64,000 bases of DNA from Candolleomyces eurysporus (Eukaryota > Basidiomycota > Agaricomycetes > Agaricales > Psathyrellaceae), in the NCBI GenBank assembly GCA_027579435.1, contig JANBPK010001037.1:124001-188000 (forward strand), given 5' to 3'. A program made the translations under genes and the position numbers. Numbering within the stretch: the stretch's first letter is position 1; the number at the start of each line of letters is the position of its first letter. A model generated the notes under the pieces. That model did not search any database. It was not told the origin of the DNA and saw only the letters and a program-made list of their open reading frames with translations. This document shows positions 44,574 to 57,242 of the stretch, piece after piece.

Positions 44574-45994
44574 ATGATACTCGAGAATTCTACTCTGTGC
44601 TCCCCGCGCCCTTCAGTAAATATTAAGGAGGCAGACCCAAAGAACCCCATCGTTGTACGGTCTACCATCGACCTTGCAGCTGTTCCAGAGAACCACGTCG
44701 TAATCAAGGTCGATAGGTTCGGCTTCTCAGCTAACAATGTTACCTACCAGGCATTAGGGGAGCACCCTCATTTCCGGTGAGGATAGCGATTTTCATTGAG
44801 CTTGCACTTGTCTAACGATTCCGGTGTACAGGTATTTCGACTTTCACCCAGCGCCGACACCCGAGCTCGCGCGGACCCATGGCCTGATACCGGTCTGGGG
44901 CTTTGGAACCGTGGTTGCTTCAACCCACTCTAAAATCCACGTCGGGGAGCGCATCTACGGTTATCTGGCTCCGACGAGATATCTAGTGGTTCCAGTCTCA
45001 AAGTCGGACGTGAACAAGCATGCGTTCTATGTACCCCGACCCCATTTGCCGGAAGGTATGTGCGCCCAAGGATAATGAAGTTGTACAAGTCCCTGATTCA
45101 ACGAACATGGCAGACCGACGACCATATAATCAAATCCTTCGTTGCAGTGCCGACCCGCAATACACACCGGGAGACGAGCCAGAGGATTTGACGATGCTCT
45201 ATCGACCCCTCTTTTGGACTTCATACTGGTGCGAAGACTGGCTACACTCAACAGGAAGTTACAACACCAGTAACGGCGGAAAGCTCTCCATCCTCATCTC
45301 TTCCGCATCCTCGAAAACCGCTTTCTCCTTGGCATACCTGGTTCAGAAACGTATCCGTGCTGGAGAACTCCCCAACGTGACGGTCGTGGGCCTCACCTCG
45401 AAGCGCAATCTCGGTTTCACCCAACGGTTGGGCCTCTATAATGGAGTCTACGAATACGACAGTTTCATTAAAGCCCAGGCATTCCAAGGAGACGTCAGCC
45501 GCCGTTGGCTATACATTGACGTTGCTGGGAACGCCGACCTCAACGAACGCGTAAAGACGCACTTCGCTTCCCCAGCCAGGGTAGGAAGGATCGTCAAGAA
45601 CGTATCCCTTGGAGCCACCAACCTCGCCCCTTCAGCGTCCGCAAACGAGGACATGAGTTGGTCCCACAATGCCTTCAATACATCCTCAGCGGTTGTGGAC
45701 GACCCTACGATCCGTTGGCCCACCGTCGAACACTTTTTCATGCCAGAATGGCTGAACGTCCGAAAACACCAACTTCCTATCTCTGAGATCTTCAGAAGAC
45801 AAGCCGTCGCCTGGAGTGACCTAATGAGAGATTGCCGTAGGTGGGTTCAACTGGAACGAGTGTACGGTGCGGAGAAGGTCAGGGATGATTACATCCGCAT
45901 CGCAAAGGGTGGCCTTGGTCCTGACAAGGGTTTAATCTGGAGTCTCTGGGATGCAGAGCTGTCCTCTTCCAAGCCGCCTGCTGCGCGCTTGTAA
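44574..45994 (+). CDS. DUF2855 family protein, reductase-like
   Basis: Three exons. The N-terminal part (NHVVIKVDRFGFSANNVTYQ, PVWGFGTVVASTH, VGERIYGYLAPTRYLVVPV) has the look of the GroES-like half of medium-chain dehydrogenases. The second part has family blocks DRRPYNQILRC, MLYRPLFWTSYWCEDWL and a nucleotide-binding-like stretch LSILISSASSKTAFSLAYLV, then YIDVAGNADLNERVKTHF. DUF2855 proteins are widespread in fungi and bacteria and their substrate is unknown. NAD(P)H-dependent oxidoreductase activity is inferred from fold resemblance only. Confidence 0.85.
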
Positions 45995-46191
45995 TTCTTA
46001 CTGGAGCCTTTACAATTAGCGTGTATATTCTACCAGTTTTTATCATTGTGGGGACTGTAAGAGAGAGAGTTGACTGTCTACATAAATCGGGCGAATATTA
46101 TGAAGGGCTAAGACGCCTAGTATACGAAATTTACTGTAAATGACTAAAAGACATATCGAAGAAATTGAATTTTGGGAAGTAGTCGTTTCTG

Positions 46192-49100
46192 TTAAAACCT
46201 TTCGAGCCTCCTTGAAAGCCTACTCGGCGTTCCTGGTCGTGACTGATAAGGAGTGTTGTATCCCGTCTGAATGCCCCCAGGTAACCGCGTGGACAGCCTC
46301 AAAGGCGAGCCCATCGGCGTCGCAGGTCGAGAATTGCTGCAAGACTGCGTGCCCATCCTCTCTTCACTGAACAACGTGAGGATGTTCACAATATCCCTGG
46401 TCATCAAGTCGAGATCCCTCACTTCCTGAGGCGAGAGCGAACCGTTGCGAGCGGGAGCATCGTCGTATTCGTCTTCTGACTCCTCCCGAGGCATGGTGGA
46501 TGCATGGTGTCCTCCAAGGTGCCTTCGCCCCTTCGAGATACCCTCAAACACCCGCAGCATCGAACCTTCCATGTAGGCTTTGAGTCGCTGAATGTTATCC
46601 AACGCCTCAACGTTCCCGACGATGGGCAGCCAGTTATCGCATACCAGACCGCGGTCCGACACAGCGAGGTCGAAGGCACCGAACAACAGGTAGGTCAATG
46701 GATCCAGTCTCGTCGTGGTGACCAAGTACGTCTGGGGGGATCCGCCCTGGGTCGCGTTCCTTCGCTTTTCCAAAAACGCGTAGATCTGCTTCTCCTCCGT
46801 GGGAATCTTGTTCTTGTCAATGCTTTTGCGGTGGTTGACACTCGATGGATGGATGAATGTAGTCTAAAAAGGTACAGCTTAAAAAGGTAGCCATCAGAAA
46901 AACAAAAGTGTCGACATACCTTATCTCTCGCCGTTCGCAAAGTTCTGTCCCCAGTCCGAATTGCAAACTTTGGCTGTGATGCAATGGCAATCAAAGCCGC
47001 CAACAAAGGGAGGCACTCTCCATTGGCATTCAACTCCGGTGGGACAACAGCCCTTTCGTACCTCCTCGCCTGCCCTCCCGCAGAAACATCCAAAACACCC
47101 GCACTGTCCAGCGCCTGCAAAAGATGGGCCTTGATCTTCTGAATCAACAACAAGGTAGGCTTGGCCAGGAAGTTGTCGATACAGAACCGATTCGCAGAGA
47201 TATACTCCCCTCTCGACTGAAGCGCCCACCAAGCATTATACGCCCTTAAAATGCACAGCGCATCCGACCTAAACTCTTCTGGCGCCCACGAGTTCTTCTT
47301 CGCAGAAGCCTCGGCCTTGAGGTGCATCGGACAGACAAAGGGATCGCGGTTCGTCAAAATCGCCGCCAAGGTCAAAGCCTGGTCCAAACACTTGAAGAAG
47401 CTCCCATAGAGCACCAGCCGACCCATCTGGGCGTCTACAGGCAGAGCAAGGAGAACCCGCCCAAGCGACGTGAGGCTCTTCTCTGCGTCCAGAGCGCCCA
47501 CCATCTGCAGATCGGTGATGGCAGCCGAGACGCGTTCGGGGGNCAGGAGGCTCGATGGTCTCAGCCAACACCTCTTCCACCGACATCCCAGGGAAATTCA
47601 GCGCCTTGACGTGCATCACGACGTTGCTGAGGTCGATTCGCTTCATTTCGACGGTCTGGTGCGGGTGTAGAGACTCTGCGTGCGCTCCGCCGATGATACC
47701 GTAGTATTCTCCTGAGCGATGTCGACCCGCACGACCGGCTCTCTGGTTGAGATTCGACCTTCCGACCCAAGCTGAGACGAGGGATGACATATGGCGTTCT
47801 GGGTCGTAGCGGACTTCTTTGATCTTGGCCGTGTCGACGACATAAACGACATCTGGGATCGTAACCGAAGTTTCGGCGATGTTGGTGGACAAAATAATTC
47901 TACGAATTCCTGGTGGAGGTGGTTCGAAAATGACTTGTTGCTCGGCCAAAGGGATCGTGGAATGTAAAAGATGGATGGAGTATTTCTGCTTGTTGTGGAC
48001 GTCGATGGGGAGACGGGCTTGGAGGCCTTCCAGCGCACGCTGAGTAGCCATAATCTCGTCCCAACCCGGTAGGAAAACGAGAACATGGCCATCATCAGAT
48101 TCGCGTAGGACATGGCAGATCGTGGCTGCGATAAGGGGATAAGGTAGATCCAATTCCTCTCCGCTGTTTGAGGGCTGTTTCTTCAGTCGGACACCAAGGC
48201 TCGATGCTGTAGCCGGACCCAGCTCCCGATGAACGTACTCTGCAACGGATTCGTCCTCGAGAAGCCATCGTCCCGCACCAGAGATGACCTTGGGGAAGAA
48301 ATCGTCCAAGTGATGCTTGGTGACGGGGAATGTCCGCCCAGGAATTTCGATAACACTCGCAGGTTGACCCTTGGCGTCTGGGAAGTATTGTTGGAAGAGA
48401 GTGGGATCAATGGTCGCGCTCATCAGAATGACTTTAATCGGCTTGTTCCGCGCCTTCCTGTCCTCCAGCAGCCTCTTCAAAACGACGAGGAGCAGGTCCG
48501 TGTCGACATCCCGCTCGTGAACTTCGTCCACGACAATATGAGTAACGTTGTCCATCGACCGGCTAACCCCAGACAAGGCAGTGTGAAGTTTCTTCAAAAA
48601 TATTCCGGTGGTGCAGAACGTGACGGAACCGTGTTCTTCAGGAAGCTTTTGTTCGAATCTGACTTGATAGCCAATGGATGCACCCAAGGTTTCCCCTCTC
48701 TCCTTCGCCACTCGATCAGCAACGGAGATTGCGGCCAACCGACGTGGTTGTGTGCAGATCACATTGCACTTTGCCCCCTCCCCTCGCTCGATGTAATCGT
48801 CTAGGATAATTTGAGGAATCTGGGTCGTCTTTCCCGAACCAGTGGCCGCCATGCAAATCGTAATATCGTTGTCTCGTATGTGGTCTAAGATATCTTGGGA
48901 CCGTGTGTACACTGGGAGGGCGGCACGAGTTTTGCGCATTTTCTCCATCCGGGGATCAATGAGGTATTGTTTTCGTTGGGCCAGCAGCTGCTCGGATTTT
49001 TCGGTGTTACGATTTCGAGGGGGTACGTAGCGTGGAATGGTTCCAGCCTGACTGGTCGCCGGAGGGCCCGGTTGGGCGCTGTACGCCGCGGGTTTCGAGG

Positions 49101-50402
49101 CCTCCACTTGTTTGGCTGGTCGATTCCGGTAGAGCTGGCTGTGGCGAATATCGACACAGAGGTCGCGAACCATTTCGTCAAGGGGATCGCTAATCTGTAG
49201 GCGAACCGCCCTAGCCTTGCCGAGGTCGGCGCCTGTCTTGGACGCCGCGATGAAGTCTTTCCAGAGCTGAGGGTCGCAAGACTCCAGATACTCGACAACA
49301 TCGAGGTAGCATTGAACTTGAGCGTTCTTTTTAGTTGCTGCTTTGCCAACTCCGATGCGACTGTCGCCAACGCTTAACACCGCCTCCCATTTCAAGGGAC
49401 CAGACTTGATTTCTTCAAAGTTGAGGTCAGGCTTGCCAAAGTCGAATCGTCGGCAATAGTAATCCATGAAGCTTCGTGCTTTTTCATAGTTGACGACACT
49501 ATCGTCTGAAAGGGTGACGTCTTTACTCGGTTGGGCGGGGTTAGGTCGCAGTTTCTTTGGATTGTCGAGCTGTTTGTAGAGATTGAGGACCCATAGACAA
49601 CATTAGAAACGAAGCGTTACATACCAGGCCCAATTCATGGATTTGATAAATCACCGACAGTGCAGCTAGCCTCTCAGATTCCTTTTTCTCTGGACTGTCG
49701 CCAATTCCAGAAATCGGGGGATCAAGGGCGATGGTAGCAGTCGTCCTTGGGTATTGGTTGAGAACAGTGTAACGTAAGACTTGAAAATATGACGAACCTC
49801 CAAACCTGCAGGCGCTTGTTCTCGTGCTCAATAAGACCCTCTTTGGAGGTGTATTGAGCGGGAGAACCGATAGCAACCATTGCAAAGTTGCCCAATGAAG
49901 CCTTGGGAGTCGACTGATGCGTTGGCTTCAGTGGGGCAGACGATTTGTTGAACTGCTGTGAGATATAGGCCTCATTGTACACCGGACCCTCAAGAATAGG
50001 CTTTTTGGGGACGCTTGGTCCTTTTCCTTTTTGCTTGGGACCAGATTGGAATCTGGAGGCACCATGGCCCGAGGAGCCAGGTCTGTAGCCATGGTTGCCT
50101 TGCCTGGATGCTTTTCCTGGGGCATTGGGAAAGTTTTGATACATTCCCGAGCCCTGGCCTGGAGCAGTTGTTTGAAACGTGCGGCGCGACGAAGAGAAGG
50201 GTTGATTGGCGTCGACTCTGGGTACTTTGGAGGTCGAAGGCACAGGTTGGACGGGGCTTGTTTGCTGGGAGAACGAGCGCTTGAAGGGGGGAGTGGGATC
50301 TGTTGTGTGTGGAGGGAAGGGAGAGGATGACGAGGCGAGAGCTCTTGCTGGGTCTGACTGCATGATAAAACGGCGGCCTTGGAGGAAGACGGCGCGTTTC
50401 AT
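46192..50402 (-). CDS. DEAH-box RNA helicase with double-stranded-RNA-binding-like N-terminus (one-base artefact)
   Basis: Starts MKRAVFLQGRRFIMQSDPAR. A disordered region is followed by two short dsRNA-binding-like segments (RYTVLNQYPRTTATIALDPP..., and AVLSVGDSRIGVGKAATKKN). The helicase has Walker A AATGSGKTTQIPQ, TQPRRLAAISVA, DEVHERDVDTD in the DEAH position, MSATIDP, VFLPGWDEI, STNIAETSVTIPDV and NQRAGRAGRHRSG, then helicase-associated and OB-fold domains. This is the DHX9/DHX36/DHX57 style of protein; which one is not decided. At 47543 an N after GGGGG shifts the frame by one; ignoring it, the reading continues PERVSAAITDLQMVGALDAE. The C-terminus is Ser/Arg-rich. Confidence 0.88.
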
Positions 50403-50603
50403 TCAATCGAAAAGAGAATCTGACGCCCGCTGCTGTCACCTGGACACCGAGCAAGCCTGTGCAGGGGCCAAGAGCGTAGACGAAGGCAAGAACAGAACAG
50501 AATTTGATGACACAACTTCCCGGTCTCTGTAGTCCGGGACCGTGCCGAAATGAGCTCGTAAGTCAACGAAGAGTCAAAGTCGTGTATTCCAAGTTCTACA
50601 AAT

Positions 50604-51435
50604 CTAATGATTGTCTAGCCACCGTTTCGCGGCTCGTCTTATTCCTTGTAAATACCGCAGCCGTACCGCAGCTGCTTTAGCAGTTATCCAGTCCTCTCCA
50701 CCAACCAAATCCTCGAGCTCTTTCACTGTCACCGTTATTTTGTCTGAGCAGATTCGTCATTAGTAACCCGAGTGGGACGACCTCAGCTGCTTACCCTCAT
50801 TCTCCTCAAATAGAGCCTGGACTTCAGCGGCATCTTGCGCCTCGTCTATCGTCTCTCGTGCCTCCATGATTTCAGCCATGAACATCATGTCTTCAACCTG
50901 GTCGCCTTCCGATATGGCAACGTGATTCCGCTCCAAGATATACTCTGCTCGCGACAGAGGATCGAGCAAAGTCTGATATGCATGGTTTACGCGTGCGGAC
51001 AAGGCCTGCGCTACATCTTGTTTGTTCTATTCGACCGTCAGTGGGGTGTTGATCGCTACATGTGGAGGAAGCACCGACAGAATTTTTGGAGGCCCACGAG
51101 TCGGGATGGCAGATGGACTGCGCCTCGCGAAAGCGGTTCTTTAGCGTCGGTATGTCAACGACAAATGGATTGGGTTCGTAAGGGAGGCCGAGCAACCCAT
51201 GGTGGGTGACTTCTGGAGGCAACGCGAAGATGTTCCAACATTTGTTGCATGCCGGGACTTGTGAAGGGAGCGGTTTGTTGCAAGCAGGACACGATTTGTG
51301 TTGTATGAAATGCGCAGGGGAGCTATGAAAACATTGTGGCCGGAGAATTGGGCTAGAAACAAGACGAGGGGCTGTCCTGGGGGCCCTGGCAGCAAGCAGA
51401 AGGCGTCTGGATGAACGCAAGAATAGGGACTGCAT
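50604..51435 (-). CDS. JAC1: Mitochondrial HscB/Jac1-type J-protein co-chaperone
   Basis: Three exons. The first carries a basic mitochondrial leader (MQSLFLRSSRRLLLAARAPR), a four-cysteine motif (CPACNKPLPSQVPACNKCW) as in HSCB of animals, and the J-domain start GLLGLPYEPNPFVVDIPTLK with HPD (ICHPDSWAS). The second carries NKQDVAQALSARVNHAYQTL and the C-terminal helices EDMMFMAEIMEARETIDEAQ. The third ends in AAKRWLDNH. The protein delivers the Isu scaffold to the mitochondrial Hsp70 for Fe-S cluster transfer. Divergent from the dysferlin-domain gene, 200 bp apart. Confidence 0.92.
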
Positions 51436-51635
51436 CTCCAGAGAAGTTCCACACCGCCAAGTCCAAAATCCAGCATCGGTGAGTGACGTACTGCCACGTG
51501 ATGCCCGGGGCAGGGCAAGGCTGTCCGGGCCGGTCGAGCATTGGACATGATTGGCACCGTCATGGCTCCTCTCAATAGTCCAAGGATCCAAGTTTGGCCT
51601 GTGCCAACTTGGGCTCCGCTCACCCTCCTTCTCTT

Positions 51636-53177
51636 ATGTCTGGAGTGCTCGTCCTATCTCCTCTATCGACCTCCCATGATCTCAGCGTCCATGACGTTCC
51701 ACAGCCCAATACCTTAGTCCCCGACGACTCAAAGGAGGTAGATGCTGCCAGACACCGCTTCGCCAAGAAGAACCGCTTCCTCTCGCTGCCCAGTCTCCAC
51801 CGCCGACGTTCAAAGAGATCTGTAGATACCAGACCGGAGGAACCTGGGCCAAGTTCTCGACCTGACGTGGCCACAGACACGCTCAACGTCGCAGAAGTCC
51901 ATGATGCCAACCCAATCAGCCTTACTACGGCATCACCACAACTTGACTACGACGATACCCATGACCACTATGAATGGGCAGTCGTGTTCGAGAATCAGCG
52001 AGGGTGTGTATTCAAACGTCAATTCCCGGACGTTTGGCTAAATGAAACCTTAGCGCAACATTATTCTCGATGCCATACTATTCCAGTCTTTCTTTACTTC
52101 CAACAGATCCTTCCCCATTCACCCTGCCAAATGCATCCAAGAAGCGCTCGGAACAACCCCCTATCACCCTCGAAACCTACCCCCTCCCCGACGGCAACTG
52201 GAAATGGGTCTCCAGATGCTGGATGATAGACATGAGGTCTAACCTCGGAGAAGTCCAACACGACGGCTTCGAGTACAACTGGATGTTTCGGAAACACAAT
52301 TGGAGAGCAGATGTCGGACCGTTGAGCGCTGGAGGATGGGTCAGGCGACGTCGCTGGATTCGGTTAATGGTTCGACCTGCAAAAAAGGAGTACGAGCGCA
52401 ATGGCAGTGGATCGAGTCGCGAGAGCAGCCGACAGAATACCCCAGAATCGAGCTCGAACAGATTGGCGGTTCACCGGCAATCTATTGTCTCTTCGCTTCA
52501 GCCTTCTGTGCTGACCGGTTCGACCGAGCTATCCAGGGTGTCTGACAGATGGAAGGATATGGACCCAGACGAAGTTTGGCAAGGCGATGAAGAGGACTGG
52601 GAACGACTCCGTCATTTCATGCGGCGTTTCGGTCGGGATGGTCGGAAGTTGGAAGTATGGAGGCTGTGGCTCGGATATTATCATCCCGAGCACAAAGACA
52701 AATTCTCAGAAGCCGACTTCAAGGGCAATCGTCGCGAAAAGCAGTGGACAGAAGATGACGGACCTCTTCCATCTGAGGTCGCTAGTCTCAAAGTATTCTC
52801 ACAGGAGTCGGTGGCCATGCCTCCACGAGAATATATAATTCCAGTTCTACGCAAATATGTAAGTCTTGGTCCTTCCATTCTCTGCTCCTCAATTCACTCC
52901 CTTCCTTTGACAGGGTCAAAAAATTCTTCGTTTCTTCATCTATCCCGACTCTCGTGCTCAGTTTTTGAAGCTGCTTGCATTGTCTGGGCTTCTTCCCGAG
53001 ATGAATATACCCCTTGGCAGCACAATCGACGTGATGTCCGAAGTAGATTTCTTCAGCTACAACAGCACGTTAGGAAAGGCAGCTGGCGCCAGCGCTTACA
53101 ACCTCACTGAAGAAATCCCAAATCCCTCGCCTTCCTTGAAACCTGCGATTGTGGAGTATTTGAAGGCAGAAAACTAG
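51636..53177 (+). CDS. Dysferlin-domain protein (Pex23/24 or Spo73 group)
   Basis: Three exons. After a disordered basic N-terminus comes the DysF pattern: YEWAVVFENQRGATLFSMPYY (joined across the first intron), SLLPTDPSPFT, then DGNWKWVSRCWMIDM, DGFEYNWMFRKHNWRADVGP and GGWVRRRRWIRLM. A long linker and a C-terminal helical part (RLRHFMRRFGRDGRKLEVWR) follow. Pex23/24 peroxins share this domain but have membrane helices in front, which are absent here; yeast Spo73 is a soluble dysferlin-domain protein. A role at peroxisome-ER contacts or in lipid handling is inference. ATG at 51636 is the first real start in the frame. Confidence 0.82.
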
Positions 53178-53549
53178 GATGCACGCCAACAACACTGGAT
53201 TGTTTTCGACTTTTGGACTACTTGCGCGTTTATATTATCTACTAGGGACTTGGCATCGCTATTTACACTCGTTTTCACAAGATTTTGCTCCGTCTATGCA
53301 ACTTGTAGCATTCTATCTATCATTTCTATATCTCTAGTTTTCGGTGGCCTCCATGGATCTACTTCTCTTCATCTCAGCATGGCAATTTCATCATCATCGT
53401 GATATCATGATACTCCTATGGCCTTACGGCCCTGCCGTTATCACATGGCTTCGTTGAGGACAACCATCATGGCATGAACACTCCCGCCCAAGCCTCGCTA
53501 ATTACAGCTAGGAATTGGACTACAGGGCTATCGCCCACATTTCACCGCC
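53178..53549. other. Intergenic region before the TMEM135-like gene
   Basis: No gene seen. Two near-perfect palindromes are present, ATCGTGATATCATGAT at about 53397 and GGCCTTACGGCC at about 53420. They are too short to interpret. Confidence 0.4.
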
Positions 53550-55604
53550 ATGTCTGGCGTCCAACGATGTCGAGCCTGGTTCGCGAAGACGGTCCCGACC
53601 CTCCCCGACGACCCAAGCCACCCAGCGCAGATCGCGCTGCGGACATACGCGCTTGCGCTTTCCCTTTCGTTCGGCCCAGCCCTCATTCCGTTCGTTGCAT
53701 CCATCGCGTCAGTCAAGAAATCGCCAAAAACCGGTTTGGAAGCATTCAAGAAAGTGGTTAGGAAGGAACTGGGGCACGATGGGTTCGCGTTTTCGATGAC
53801 CACCTGTGTCGCCGGGGCTGCTGCGCTTCGGCACTTGTGGACCTCTGCCTTGCTCCCCCCTGCTGAGGACGACAAGCCAGCCGAGGGAGGAAGAAGTCAA
53901 ACTGCAGAACAAAATGGGAACGTCGGATTCTCTGAACGTCTGGTGAATTGGATAAGGTCTTTAGACCCAACTCCAGCCCAGATTACCTTCATTTCCAACC
54001 TTATATCGTCCTCCGTCGCGGTGATTTTGCTCCAGAAAGGCGCAGCTCGCGCTCGTCGAGGCAGGGCGAAGAAGAATGAAAGTTCGGCTCGCGTCTCACC
54101 GACGTTGGACCTGACTCTCCTCTTGGTCGTCCGAGCATTGGACTCGGTTGTCCAGTCTCTGATACTCAGAAAGACACAACCTCTGTCAGCCCCGGACTCG
54201 AAGCGCCCCACCACCACACTGAATGGTGTAGAACCGCTGCTGGTGCAAGAGAAGTTGCAGAGGGAAGAGGCGAAAAGGGTGAACGAGGAGAGGCAGCGAA
54301 TGACCGTTCGAGTCGATGCACTCCTCTTTTGGTTGTGTAGTTCCAGGTACGATATCCTTCACCCTTTCCACTTCCATTCATCTCAATGAGGCTCGTTTAA
54401 TTGAACCCGACGCTATGTAGGATAATGTGGTGTTTCTTCTACGCGCCTCACAGGCTGCCACGTTCCTACCTCAAGTGGATATCCAGGCTCGCCTATCTAG
54501 ACGAACGGATCCCTGAAGCCCTCAGACTAATCCGGAACAAGCGATGGTCATATATCAACGGAACCACACAAAACCCTGCCTTGCTACACGAGTACGTCAG
54601 GGATCTGGGGTACCCAGCGTCTTGGGGTGACCTGAATGATCTGCCTGCTTACGGAGGGGCGATCGCCAACACCGCTTGGAAGAAGCTCGATATCACGAAC
54701 CGATCTGGTGTGGGCGGGCTCCCGTGTGAAGTCGTCCATGGACCTGTTGGGAAGAGTTTGGGCTTGCAGAGTTCTTGCCATGCGAATGCTGCACTGCGAG
54801 GCATCAGGGCGTTCGGCCAGGCCCTTTTCATATACGTTCCCGTGAGTCGCGTTTGGTTTGCCTGAACGCGCATCTCTATTGTTTTGGCTGATTTGCATTT
54901 GAAATTTGCATTTGAAATTTGAAGGTGCATTTTATCCCTGTATTGCTGACTCGGCCCAGGACTTTGCTCCGCCCAGCTCGACTAGCTGCTACGACCGCGG
55001 GGGNCATTGCGCAGCACCGCGTTCCTTGCCTCGTTTTTATCGCTATATTGGTATGCTGTGTGCTTTTCGAGAACCCTTGTATTGGCGCGGCTATTACCCT
55101 TCGTCTCGCACGACTTTTGGGATGGACCATATGGTTGCATACTTGCCGGATCTTTGGCCTGCGGCTCTAGTATCTGGATAGAGAATGGAAAGAGGCGAGG
55201 CGAAATGGCATTGTATGTCCTCCCTCGTGCATTCCGAACTTTCCTTCCGGGTTGGATGATCCGTAGTCAAAGTTGGAAGGGTAGGCTTGCTGAAAGGTAC
55301 AACCAATTTTCCGTTTTCTGACCTCTTTGAGTGATGCTGAGTAGTCCTTTGCAGGATCGCTTTCGTTCTTTCAATGTCTACTCTCCTCACAGCCGCTATC
55401 CATCGACCAGACTCGTTAAGAGGGCTATCTCGATGGGCTCTTGCATTCGTCATCAACGGGCCCAACGCTGGATTCTGGAAACGTAAACGACGTGATCCAA
55501 GTATACCACCAACTCCCAGTGCGGTACCGACACCGTTCCCTCAGAAGGATATACAACCGATCGACCAGAAGAAGGACAACGAGGAGCAATACCCCTTGAA
55601 GTAG
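53550..55604 (+). CDS. TMEM135-like multi-pass membrane protein (one-base artefact)
   Basis: Four exons: the first to about 54347, then RIMWCFFYAPHRLPRSYLKW, KWISRLAYLDERIPEALRLI and a Cys/His-containing part, then VHFIPVLLTRPRTLLRPARL, and finally RIAFVLSMSTLLTAAIHRPD to YPLK. Blocks near DGPYGCILAGSLACGSSIWI and GEMALYVLPRAFRTFL match the TMEM135 N-terminal domain repeated in the family. An N at 55004 after GGGGG shifts the frame by one; leaving it out restores ATTAGALRSTAFLASF. In animals TMEM135 affects mitochondria, peroxisomes and lipids; the fungal role is unknown. The intron at about 54842-54924 contains a 13-base unit ATTTGCATTTGAA twice in tandem. Confidence 0.85.
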
Positions 55605-55665
55605 TACCAAGGAGGATCTTAATATATATATATAACAAGTTAATAATGGCGTTGGATTCTGTACT

Positions 55666-57097
55666 TTACCCAGACCAAACATGTAATTTGTGATCGTAAA
55701 AGGAACAAGTCCCCACCCAAGATTCATCTCCTGTATTGTTGGAGAATGACCAATCGGCGCCGTATGCCAACGATTCGTGCTCTCTGAACTCTTTGACCAC
55801 GGCTGCTTCACCTTCTCCGTGTGCAGGGAAGCGAGTGATTTTGAAGCCGTCGTGCATGCATCCTACCAAGAGATCGGTCTTGCGGTTTGGGTGAGGATGC
55901 CATTTGACTCGCCATACACCTCCCCCGACTGCGAGATCGGAAACAGGGCGTGCTAGATTACGAGGATCGAATATCCGTACTGTCGAGTCGTAGCTGGTGG
56001 TGATTTTAATAGGTAGGATATCACGGCTTGGGAATTGACTCACCTTCCAACGGCGATTTGGTTTGGGTCGTATGGGTGGCTCTGGATGCACGTAACACCT
56101 GCTTCAAATCTAGGTATAGAGATTGAAAGTTCAGATTGAGTCCTCATGTGGCTATCGTTCTTTGCGAATACTGACCTTTTGTTGACGAATATGGGAGCAT
56201 CAAATCCTGTCCGGATGTCCCAAGCTTTTAATTTAAGATCGTCTCCCCCTGTTCCCGATCTCAATATAGTTCAACGTAAAGGGATATGAATCCTACCAGA
56301 ATAGATTATGTTGATATCATGGTAGTTCCACGCAGCTATCCAAGGCTCATAGTCGTGCGCATGCCATTCGTCGATAACCTCGAGTGCACCAGAAGAATCT
56401 GGCTTCAAATGGCAGAGAGAGCCGTTGGACAAGGAAACGACGAGATCGCCAAGATTCCTGCATTAGGAGTACCGCAAATGCTAAGCATCCGAATGAGATA
56501 CTAGATGGAAAGGTGATCTCACGCTGAGCCATTTATTCTGTTATTCCAATCCAGAGAAAGACAAAGTGTCGTAGGATCTGCGCATCGAACGCTGTTGACC
56601 CGTTGAAGTTCATTCGCCGACGCGTCCCATTGGCACAGAGTAATGCTCCCCTCGGAGTCTGCGATGCCTAGTGTCGGTTTATCAAGCCCAGATCCATGGC
56701 ACCTGGCTTGCATGAACACAGCCTGACGCGAGGAATAGTTTTCTCGAGACGAACCATTTCGTGTCAGGAATCGCAGGAAAGTCCAGAGATTGAGTGTGCG
56801 TGCTAGAAGGAGGATCGAATCCGAGAAAAAAGAAGAAAACATCGCTTCGTACAAAGGCAGATCATCGGACGATATATCTCCTAGGTTCGAGTCCTTCATC
56901 CGAAATACTAGACATTGCCCGATCCTCTTGGCTGGAAGTGATGTCGATGGCGTCTCTTCCGCTTCGTTTGGGTTTGGCGGTGGTTGGCGCTCTATGAGTT
57001 TATAAGTTCCACATACAAATATATCGGTGTATCCGTCATTAGGACAAAATTCGAGGCTGTCTGCAGGATAGTCTGTGTCGAACGAAGCAGGGGACAT
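55666..57097 (-). CDS. DPH7: Diphthine methyltransferase-type WD40 protein (DPH7/WDR85)
   Basis: The start MSPASFDTDYPADSLEFCPN and DIFVCGTYKLIERQ match the family's first blade. Later blades include LCLSLDWNNRINGSA, WIAAWNYHDINIIYSGGDDL, LKAWDIRTGFDAPIFVNKRF, GVTCIQSHPYDPNQIAVGSY, TVRIFDPRN, GGGVWRVKWHPHPNRKTDLL and SLAYGADWSF, ending in DHKLHVWSG. DPH7 removes the methyl ester in diphthamide formation on eEF2. A longer start at 57220 (MDLGIEKRGK) is open in frame but the conserved part begins at 57097. It is convergent with TMEM135 (61 bp between stops). Confidence 0.9.
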
Positions 57098-57242
57098 GGT
57101 CTTAAGAGAAGGAATTAGCGCTATTTTTAGGTCTAGCCCATCAAGTGCGTGGGAAGCGTTGGATACGCAGTGCGCGCACTCTTGCCGCAGTTTCCCTCGT
57201 TTCTCGATTCCAAGGTCCATAGAACGCAAGCAAAGTCACAGT

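Noticed and set aside
57097..57220. Longer N-terminus for DPH7 starting at 57220
   Set aside because: The frame is open, but the extension has no family similarity and would overlap most of the 145-bp promoter gap to the divergent neighbour.
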